From NCBI GenBank assembly GCA_016296985.1, contig JAEDHM010000072.1:1-7446 (forward strand): a DNA stretch of 7,446 nt, written 5' to 3'. Shown here piece after piece: positions 1-5,904 of this stretch. Every line of letters begins with the position of its first letter. The first letter of the stretch is position 1. Below the pieces are notes generated by a model. The model was not told the origin of the DNA. It saw nothing but the letters and a program-made list of their open reading frames with translations, and did no database searches. The translations under genes were made by a program, and so were the position numbers. Origin of the DNA: Clostridia bacterium. GTDB lineage: Bacteria > Bacillota > Clostridia > Christensenellales > CAG-1252.

Positions 1-91
1 CCTTTTTGAGAGGGATTTTCAAGGTAATAAAAGGAGTTTTTTCAGTGATTTTTTGAATGATTTTTTTATTTTTTATATCAAAATTTATACC

Positions 92-110
92 TGTAAAAAG
101 TAGTTTTACA
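92..110. repeat. Inverted repeat TGTAAAA-N5-TTTTACA
   Basis: A perfect 7-bp dyad (TGTAAAA at 92-98, TTTTACA at 104-110) is separated by AGTAG. It has no T-tail suited to a terminator, though the area is T-rich. The half-site spacing of 12 bp is compatible with a dimeric helix-turn-helix operator. It sits more than 300 bp upstream of the symporter promoter, so any role in that gene's control is speculative. In such AT-rich DNA a dyad of this size can also arise by chance. Confidence 0.35.
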
Positions 111-416
111 AGGGTTATTCAATGGGATTTTCGATGATTTTACCCTAAATTTTTAAGTCGTTTTACCTTTATTTTTACCGTAATTTTGCGAAATTTCCTG
201 CCTTTTTTCTCTCTTTTTGTGATAAAATTTTGTTTATTTTTCTTACATTTTCTATGCTAAAAGTTGATTTTTTAAGGCAAAATTCAAGAAAATTTCCTTA
301 TTTGTAAAAGAAAAATGCTCTTTTTTTACTTTCCTCTTGATAGATTTTATGGGAGTTTTTCCGCGCGCATATATACTAATTATTCACTTATTAATGTTTT
401 TCCTAAATATTGTGTA

Positions 417-445
417 TTTACAATTCGCTTTTTGTGTGTTATCAT
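417..445 (+). promoter_or_regulatory. Probable sigma-A type promoter of the symporter gene
   Basis: TTTACA at 417-422 resembles the -35 consensus TTGACA. It is followed by an ideal 17-bp spacer and TATCAT at 440-445, which resembles TATAAT. TG at 437-438, one base before the -10, makes it an extended -10 element. Transcription would begin near 452, giving a leader of about 35 nt. That leader carries a small GGGA/TCCC inverted repeat (460-470) directly before the ribosome binding site. The match was made by eye. Confidence 0.6.
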
Positions 446-474
446 AAGTTTATATTTAGGGGATTTTCCCGATT

Positions 475-480
475 AAGGAG
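475..480 (+). promoter_or_regulatory. Ribosome binding site of the symporter gene
   Basis: AAGGAG ends 6 nt before the ATG at 487, an optimal Shine-Dalgarno placement. It fixes the start of the symporter at 487. Confidence 0.85.
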
Positions 481-486
481 CTTGAA

Positions 487-2250
487 ATGGCAAAAACAAA
501 GGTAGAAAAACCAAAGGTAGGACTGCTTTCTTTTAAGCAGAAATTTTCCTATTGCGCCGGTGGTATCGGAAGAGATATGGCGTACAGTTTGATTAACGCT
601 CAAATTCTCACCTTCTTGATGCTTACCCGCAACCTTGACGACAAAATGCTTGCGGTTGTTACCGTTATTATGATTTGTTGCAAGATTTTCGACGGTCTAA
701 ACGACCCTATTATGGGTACGATAATCGAGTATACTCACAACAAACGAGGCAAGTTTAAGCCTTGGCTTTTGCTTGGCGTTTGTACCAACGTGGTGGTAAT
801 TATGTCCATTTATGCGGTACCGCTGAAGGGATGGGATTACGTAATTTATTTCGCTTTCGCCTATCTTTTGTGGGGAATTACCTTTACTATGAACGATATT
901 TCCTACTGGTCTATGCTTCCTGCCCTTTCCAACGACAAGAAAGAGCGTGACGGCTTGACCTCGTGGGCAAACCTTCTTGCCGGCTTAGGCGGTGGCGTTG
1001 CAGGCGCTGTGGTGCAACCCCTTACCGTTGGCGCTTTGGCAATCACTCCTTCAATTTCTACCTCTTACCTTGTTATGGCAGGTATAATCTGCGCCGCCTT
1101 TTTAGGTTGTCAGGTTATGACCTTTTTCGGCGCACCCCACAAGTCAACCCTTTTGACTGCGCAGGAAAAGGTAAAGGAAAAAATGAGAAAGAAAAACCCC
1201 TTAAAAGAGTTGTGGCAAGTTATAAAACAAAACGATCAACTTCGGGTTATTGCCATCGTAATGTTTTTATACAATATCGGGGCAAGTATGCTTTTCGTTG
1301 CAATGACCTATTACACCTATCTTGAATACGGGCTTGAGGGTATGTTGGTTACTATCTTCGGTCTTATATTCGGTATATCCGGCGCAATCCCCATGCTTTT
1401 CTACGGCGCTTTCTCTAAAAAGTTGACGAGAAAACAAATGGTTTTGGCGTCAATGATTATTTCCATTTTCGGCTATGGCCTTTTCATGTGCGTAGGTACG
1501 GCATTCAAGACTAACGTAGAATTTTCAATATTCGGTATCAATATGAACCTTGACTTTATCCTTATGGCATTGTGCGGTCTTTTCATAAGCGTAGGACAAA
1601 GTTTGCTTTACAACGTTATGACCATAGGTATAAGCAACTGTATCGAATATAACGACTTTAATTGGGGGGAAAGAAAGGAAGGCGTAATTTTCTCTATCCG
1701 TCCTCTTATGGCAAAAATAGGAAACGCTTTCCAAACCGGTATTCTCACCCTTTTGTATATCCTTTTAGGTATCAATGGATTTACCAACAAAATTTCGCAA
1801 ATCGACAACGCTGCGACAAGAGGCACGCTAACCGAAGAAATGATAGAAACCTTGCTTAATTCGGGCTTTAACCCCGCCGAAATTCAACAGGCGCAAGAAA
1901 GCGGTGTCGTAAGCGACGAAATTAAAAATGCTTTGGTTGAAATTGAAAGAGCAATGGTTTCAGACGGAAATCCCGGCTTGAAACTTAAGATTATCGTTTG
2001 TGTTATTGCAGTCGCCCTTATCGTAGGATCTTGCGTACTTATGTACAAAAAGTTTACCATTTCCGAAGAAAAGTTCTCCGAAATGGTTGAAGCTATCGAA
2101 AAGAGAGATGGCAAAAAGAGCGACGACGTCGAGGGTGAAACAAGTGAAACAACCGAGGAAAGCACCGAGGAAATTCCTTCCGAAGAAGGCGAAGTTGAAA
2201 ATCAAAATGATTGGGTTGAAAAGGAATCTCCCGTCACTCAAGAAGAATAA
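487..2250 (+). CDS. MelB-like sugar:cation symporter (GPH family, MFS fold)
   Basis: The product (587 aa) is a 12-helix secondary transporter of the glycoside-pentoside-hexuronide:cation symporter family, which takes up sugars or glycosides with Na+, H+ or Li+ across the cytoplasmic membrane. Family signatures are clear: GIGRD with D30 (MelB Asp19), FDGLNDPIMG with D69 and D73 (MelB cation-site Asp55/Asp59), RGKFKPW (87-93), DISYW with D137 and W141 (MelB Asp124/Trp128), KNPLKELW...KQNDQL before helix VII, and K410 (MelB Lys377). The MelB Arg149 position appears to be Asn162. It is longer than typical MelB (about 470 aa) for two reasons: a roughly 60-residue, largely polar segment at about 433-496 between helices XI and XII, and a C-terminal tail (541-587) with 19 acidic residues. 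The start is set by AAGGAG 6 nt upstream. The gene looks monocistronic, with its own promoter and terminator. The substrate cannot be told from sequence; a plant- or host-derived oligosaccharide or glycoside is plausible. Confidence 0.93.
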   Translation: MAKTKVEKPKVGLLSFKQKFSYCAGGIGRDMAYSLINAQILTFLMLTRNLDDKMLAVVTVIMICCKIFDGLNDPIMGTIIEYTHNKRGKFKPWLLLGVCTNVVVIMSIYAVPLKGWDYVIYFAFAYLLWGITFTMNDISYWSMLPALSNDKKERDGLTSWANLLAGLGGGVAGAVVQPLTVGALAITPSISTSYLVMAGIICAAFLGCQVMTFFGAPHKSTLLTAQEKVKEKMRKKNPLKELWQVIKQNDQLRVIAIVMFLYNIGASMLFVAMTYYTYLEYGLEGMLVTIFGLIFGISGAIPMLFYGAFSKKLTRKQMVLASMIISIFGYGLFMCVGTAFKTNVEFSIFGINMNLDFILMALCGLFISVGQSLLYNVMTIGISNCIEYNDFNWGERKEGVIFSIRPLMAKIGNAFQTGILTLLYILLGINGFTNKISQIDNAATRGTLTEEMIETLLNSGFNPAEIQQAQESGVVSDEIKNALVEIERAMVSDGNPGLKLKIIVCVIAVALIVGSCVLMYKKFTISEEKFSEMVEAIEKRDGKKSDDVEGETSETTEESTEEIPSEEGEVENQNDWVEKESPVTQEE

Positions 2251-2258
2251 CAAAAAGC

Positions 2259-2284
2259 GAGGACTTGCAAAAGTCCTCTTTTTT
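2259..2284 (+). terminator. Rho-independent terminator of the symporter gene
   Basis: A perfect 8-bp stem (GAGGACTT at 2259-2266 with AAGTCCTC at 2271-2278) closes a GCAA tetraloop of the stable GNRA class. It is followed at once by six T (2279-2284). It begins 8 nt after the symporter stop codon and is a textbook intrinsic terminator. On the opposite strand the hairpin is followed by a weaker GCTTTTTG tail, so it may also back up termination of the minus-strand operon. Confidence 0.92.
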
Positions 2285-2295
2285 CACTACAAACA

Positions 2296-2323
2296 AAAAA
2301 AGCAGGAAATTTCCTGCTTTTTT
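2296..2323. terminator. Bidirectional intrinsic terminator between convergent genes
   Basis: A perfect 28-bp palindrome is centred between 2309 and 2310. Its GC-containing core is GCAGGAAA/TTTCCTGC, flanked by six A on the left and six T on the right. Because it is symmetric, both strands give a hairpin followed by a T run. It lies 22 bp past the lipoprotein stop codon (2346-2348) on the minus strand and just behind the symporter terminator on the plus strand. It should end the minus-strand operon and act as a second stop for the symporter transcript. Confidence 0.88.
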
Positions 2324-2345
2324 GTTATTTACCTCTTTAAGTATA

Positions 2346-3431
2346 TTAATTTTCTTGCCATTTTGCGTAAAAGGTTTGATCGTCCCATAACTTGTCGTAG
2401 ATATTGAATGCTACCTCGCCTTCGCCCTTTTCAAAGTTGCGATACCAACCTAAGAAGGTATAGCCGTCTTTCTCAGGTGTGGGAAGCGCAGTATACTCGT
2501 CAAGGAAATAAGCGCCGTAGGGAATACCGTCAAACACCCAAACGTCGTCGTATTGTTGCTCGTCAAACCCCTTGATTACACCGCCATCGGGGTCAAACGT
2601 TACGGAGCAAGAGCCACGGAAATTTGCTACTTCGTCCCAAAATGCTTCGCCCAAGTCGTTTACACGTTTGACGTAAATCACCTTTCTTCTTGTGTCAAAA
2701 TAGAAGTCGCCGGGGATACCGTCGTTGTCGTCGCTGGGCATGTTTGTACCTGTTAACCAAGTAGGTTGACGAGTAAGGTAGAAAACTTGTTCGCCGGTGA
2801 GAGGATTTCCGTCGGTAATGGTTACAACGTAGTCGTTACCTATCAATTCGATGCTAATATTTTGGAAATAGGTAAAATAGTATTTCGTAGCCTGTTTTTC
2901 ACCGTTTAGGGTAATGCTTACGCCTGCGCCAATTTCATCGGAGAAGGCCTCCCATTTTTCAATGCCTTTGCCGTCCTTACCCTTCATTTGGCTTATATTA
3001 ACCTTACCTTGTTCAATCCACAAATTGTTTTCAGATGCGCTGTAAAAAACTAAAAAGGGAACGTCGTTTAGGTCATATTCAAGTTCTACTTTAGTTATGG
3101 TTGCGCCGTCTTTACCATCTTTGCCGAAGGGAACTTTTACCAAGGCCTTATCGCCGTTTTGATAGGTAAGGGTAACCTCGGTAACTTGCTCGGTTTCATT
3201 AAACTCGTAGGAAGTGTCAACGATACCGTTGCCGTCAGGCAAAAGAAAGCGGTCGACTACGTCGGAATTGTTATAGCGGATTTCCATATATACCGCTCCG
3301 TCAGCGTCAACTATCTTTTCGATACTTGCAATGGACAATCCCTCGTCTTCCTCGCTCCAAGCGAAAGAACAACCTGTGAAAATGATACATAGGATCATCA
3401 CGGTTATTAATAGCAATAAAATCTTTTTCAT
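2346..3431 (-). CDS. Mosaic surface lipoprotein with Listeria-Bacteroides repeat domain
   Basis: The product (361 aa) has a lipoprotein signal peptide: MKK, a hydrophobic core (4-18) and a lipobox FTGC with Cys21 as the probable lipidated residue. Phe at -3 is less common than Leu. It should therefore be tethered outside the cytoplasmic membrane. The mature part is modular: small beta-rich units (about 31-101 and 111-145) joined by collagen-like GKDGKDG (103-109) and GKDGKG (151-156). A segment at 224-273 (TWLTG...GDFYFDT...VIYVK...FWDEVANFRG) resembles the repeat module often seen next to collagen-like stretches in bacterial surface and phage-fibre proteins. The C-terminal domain (276-358; VTFDPDGG...DGYTFLGWY...FYAKW) is one Listeria-Bacteroides repeat (Flg_new / InlB B-repeat type). 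No enzymatic motif is visible; a binding, adhesive or scaffolding role is inferred. It is the last gene of the operon, starting 1 nt after the upstream stop codon and followed by a bidirectional terminator. Confidence 0.85.
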   Translation of the reverse strand: MKKILLLLITVMILCIIFTGCSFAWSEEDEGLSIASIEKIVDADGAVYMEIRYNNSDVVDRFLLPDGNGIVDTSYEFNETEQVTEVTLTYQNGDKALVKVPFGKDGKDGATITKVELEYDLNDVPFLVFYSASENNLWIEQGKVNISQMKGKDGKGIEKWEAFSDEIGAGVSITLNGEKQATKYYFTYFQNISIELIGNDYVVTITDGNPLTGEQVFYLTRQPTWLTGTNMPSDDNDGIPGDFYFDTRRKVIYVKRVNDLGEAFWDEVANFRGSCSVTFDPDGGVIKGFDEQQYDDVWVFDGIPYGAYFLDEYTALPTPEKDGYTFLGWYRNFEKGEGEVAFNIYDKLWDDQTFYAKWQEN

Positions 3432-3432
3432 A

Positions 3433-5904
3433 CTAACTCCTTTGGGCGTTTTCCTTCATTTCTTCAATGGAAGGCGATTGATTTACGAGATAACCGCCGT
3501 TTATGAAGACAAACTTGAAGGGCTCGCACCCTGTTACGAGAGTAACTGTTTTTATAAGTGTGTTTTGGTCAACCTTAAGCCCTTCTAAAAGTCCTCCCAA
3601 GCCTCCTGACGAGGATATGCTTGAAGGTCTTACGGGAGGTAAAACCATATATTCATCAAGCAAGCTTATTTCTTCAGCCTCAATAGGCTTTCCTTCGCTT
3701 GCTCCGGTTAGGTGAGATGCGACTTCGAAATCAAGACCGTTGGTGGTAATTTGGGAATAGTTTGCGCCACCACCGTAATAGGTAATGGGGATATTTACCT
3801 TTTTAACACCTTCAACGTCTATGGAATAGGGTTGCGCTTTCAAAAGCTTTTTGATAGGGAAGATATTGTCAATACTATATCCGTCACGCTTCAAAATCTC
3901 TTTTACAAGGGTGGAAATATTTTCATTTACCAATCCGCTTACGTCCACCTCATCCCAAGTTTTGTAGTCGTAAAACTTCGTCTTTCCGCTGAGGTTGATT
4001 TTAACGGGATAGGAAGTACCGCTTATATTTCGAGGAATAAAGTCCTTGCCTACCAACATGTTGTTAAGCATTGCAAAGAAAGGCGCGATATTGGTGGGCG
4101 AATCGGGAGAATAAAGGAAGGGACCGTTAAAGAGGGATTCAAGAGCAATACAAGATATACCCGACCTTTCAAAGGCGCAATCCTTTATTTCCGTACTTCC
4201 CTTGAAGTCCTTTCTAACGCTTTCGTCGTCAAGTGCGTGTTGCAAGGTCATCATCGCCTCTTTCAACCTTTCCTTGCTACCGTAAGTACCCGTTGTTTCA
4301 GCAATACCGTCAAGGTATTCGCTCAACAAAACGTTGCCTTCACCCTTTGCCGACAAATAATCGGTTAGGTTTGAAGTAATCTCATCTTTCGCCGTCATAA
4401 AAGTGTGAGCAATCTTTTGGTTTTTGTTTGAAAACTCGTTAGAGCCGGTTACAAACAAAAAGTTTCGCGCGTTGGACAGACGACAGTTGTCAAGGGTAAG
4501 GTTGTGATTTGAAAAACTTCTCACCACTTGTCTTCCGTTGGACAAACGCATATTTTTTAGGGTTATGCCCTCGCCATCAATCTCTACTACCGTACCTACT
4601 GTGGAAAGGTGAGAAAGAGAGTTGACGTCGTCGCAGTTTTTCACCACGATATCGTTTAGGGTGATACCGTTGCCTTGTACGTACATACCTATATTATCCT
4701 GCGCGTAGGCGGAAATAAGGTTCATATCCGACATATCGCTTCCGCCACGAGGATTGCCTACGGTATAAAAGGGCAAAGGTCCCCTGAAAAGGTCGTCCGC
4801 CCCGTTCATGGGGATTCCGCCTATTGTTTGAGAGGGATAGGCAAGGTTGTGGAAATTGATCATATTTCCGTTTCCGTACACATCCTTCTTCACGTGCAAA
4901 CCTACGCATACTTTAGGCTCGTAAACTTTTTCCTTGATTGCAATATTATTCCACTGTTTTAAAAACTCGTGGTTGTACTTGGTTGCGATATACTCAACGG
5001 AAAAGTCGAATTTACCATCCTTTTTATTTCCATAACAAACTTCGCCGGTGTCGTACTTGGTCTTTTCCGCCACGAAAGAACTTTGCAAAACCGCTATTTC
5101 ACCCTCTTCCGACTTGTTTGTGCAAGCCATCAAATCCTCGAAGGTATAGACGTTTACGCCCTCCTTTACTACGCTTATGCCATAATCTCGCAATGAGATA
5201 TTTTCAGAATCAAGGGTGGTTGCAAGCTTGAAAGTGGTTTCTCCTTCACCTCGCACTTCGACACGGCCGTCAACCACAGCTTTGCCCCCTGAAATAGTGG
5301 CGTTTTTCTTGTCTATATTCAAAACCGACTGTCCCTCGGTTTGAATGCTTACGGTCTCTAAAACGGATGCAGGGATTGCAACAAGTTGCATTGCAAAACT
5401 TGCAGTTTCCTTTTTGCCGTTTACCAAGTCGAATTCCCCGAAGTAATTGGTTTCGTCCACCTTGCCGTATTTTGACTGTCCCAAGGTCGGAGTAAGATAT
5501 ACGGCGCCGTCTTTATACAATATGGCGGTAAAACTTCGGCTTACGTTACCCTTCGTATTTGCGCAGGTTACGATAACCTCGCCTACTTTTAAGGTGGTGA
5601 GATAGAAGGTCGAGCCTTCCTTTTCAATGGATGCGCAAGGGTCGGGATCTTCTGCGTTTTTATTTTTTACAAACCACACAAGTTCGTTTCCCTTGCCTAC
5701 CTTGTGGTTTCTGTTGTTTACCCCTTCGGCGGAAAGGATAAATTTATCCTCGCCGATTTGGAATGCCTCGATATCATCGAAATCCCACTGTATATGGGAA
5801 ATATCCACGTCGATAAGGTTGTAGGAAACGTTTACCGTTACGATGGTTAGGGCGGAAATTAGGAAGGGAATTATAAGAAGGACGATAAGATTTTTCTTTT
5901 TCAT
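3433..5904 (-). CDS. Membrane-anchored or secreted beta-helix protein, function unknown
   Basis: The product (823 aa) starts with KKK and a hydrophobic segment (about 6-26) without an obvious A-x-A cleavage site, so it may be an uncleaved signal anchor with the rest outside. Residues about 40-130 look like a divergent bacterial Ig-like (BIG2-type) fold (ELVWFV...ASIEKEG...LKVGEVIVTC). From about 330 a right-handed parallel beta-helix follows. A YGNGNMINF start (343-351) leads to three coils in the same register, GNGITLNDIVVKN (411-423), GEGITLKNMRLSN (444-456) and NHNLTLDNCRLSN (466-478); another coil at 570-588 comes after a polar, probably helical insertion (491-569). Residues 595-755 are unassigned, and a Ser/Gly linker (761-771) precedes a last 50-residue domain. 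I see no pectate lyase or GH28 polygalacturonase catalytic motif, so enzymatic activity is not supported. Its ATG overlaps the permease stop as TGATG, with GGAGG 10 nt upstream (5919-5915). Confidence 0.82.
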   Translation of the reverse strand: MKKKNLIVLLIIPFLISALTIVTVNVSYNLIDVDISHIQWDFDDIEAFQIGEDKFILSAEGVNNRNHKVGKGNELVWFVKNKNAEDPDPCASIEKEGSTFYLTTLKVGEVIVTCANTKGNVSRSFTAILYKDGAVYLTPTLGQSKYGKVDETNYFGEFDLVNGKKETASFAMQLVAIPASVLETVSIQTEGQSVLNIDKKNATISGGKAVVDGRVEVRGEGETTFKLATTLDSENISLRDYGISVVKEGVNVYTFEDLMACTNKSEEGEIAVLQSSFVAEKTKYDTGEVCYGNKKDGKFDFSVEYIATKYNHEFLKQWNNIAIKEKVYEPKVCVGLHVKKDVYGNGNMINFHNLAYPSQTIGGIPMNGADDLFRGPLPFYTVGNPRGGSDMSDMNLISAYAQDNIGMYVQGNGITLNDIVVKNCDDVNSLSHLSTVGTVVEIDGEGITLKNMRLSNGRQVVRSFSNHNLTLDNCRLSNARNFLFVTGSNEFSNKNQKIAHTFMTAKDEITSNLTDYLSAKGEGNVLLSEYLDGIAETTGTYGSKERLKEAMMTLQHALDDESVRKDFKGSTEIKDCAFERSGISCIALESLFNGPFLYSPDSPTNIAPFFAMLNNMLVGKDFIPRNISGTSYPVKINLSGKTKFYDYKTWDEVDVSGLVNENISTLVKEILKRDGYSIDNIFPIKKLLKAQPYSIDVEGVKKVNIPITYYGGGANYSQITTNGLDFEVASHLTGASEGKPIEAEEISLLDEYMVLPPVRPSSISSSGGLGGLLEGLKVDQNTLIKTVTLVTGCEPFKFVFINGGYLVNQSPSIEEMKENAQRS
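3437..3443 (-). promoter_or_regulatory. Ribosome binding site inside the end of the beta-helix gene
   Basis: Read on the minus strand, AAAGGAG lies in the last codons of the upstream gene, 5 nt before the lipoprotein ATG at 3431. The upstream stop TAG (3435-3433) falls between this site and the start codon. This placement fixes the lipoprotein start and indicates coupled translation. Confidence 0.85.

Larger units (their letters stand above)
1..486. other. AT-rich gene-free upstream region
   Basis: No credible coding region is visible on either strand in this stretch; stops are frequent and the longest start-to-stop runs are a few to about 17 codons without convincing ribosome binding sites. 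The plus strand is strikingly T-rich, with many runs of five to seven T. It contains three exact copies of GGGATTTTC (12-20, 124-132, 460-468), a 7-bp inverted repeat at 92-110, several TTTTACC/TTTTACA words between 104 and 179, an alternating pyrimidine-purine tract at 362-376, and the probable promoter of the symporter gene at 417-445. No tRNA, known riboswitch or CRISPR pattern was recognised. The length suggests a regulated promoter region, but the upstream gene is outside the window. Confidence 0.8.

Noticed and set aside
122..148. Possible 8-codon leader peptide with an AAGGG 7 nt upstream
   Set aside because: It is far upstream of the likely promoter, encodes no runs of regulatory codons, and no attenuator hairpin follows it.
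274..300. Weak AAGG...CCTT hairpin in the upstream region
   Set aside because: Only about four adjoining base pairs form before mismatches; it is not stable enough to call a terminator or RNA element.
1660..1680. G-run and A-rich stretch in the symporter as a frameshift site
   Set aside because: The translation stays in family-consistent sequence (FNWGERKEG, then the helix with K410) on both sides, so no frameshift is present.
2087..2407. 106-codon plus-strand frame across the end of the symporter and both terminators
   Set aside because: It runs through two strong hairpin terminators and overlaps the end of the symporter in another frame; the Lys-rich translation is what the Glu-rich tail gives when frameshifted.
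3712..4368. 218-codon open frame on the plus strand inside the beta-helix gene
   Set aside because: It is fully antisense to a strongly supported protein, has no convincing ribosome binding site, and its translation shows no recognisable domain; it is a shadow of the real gene.
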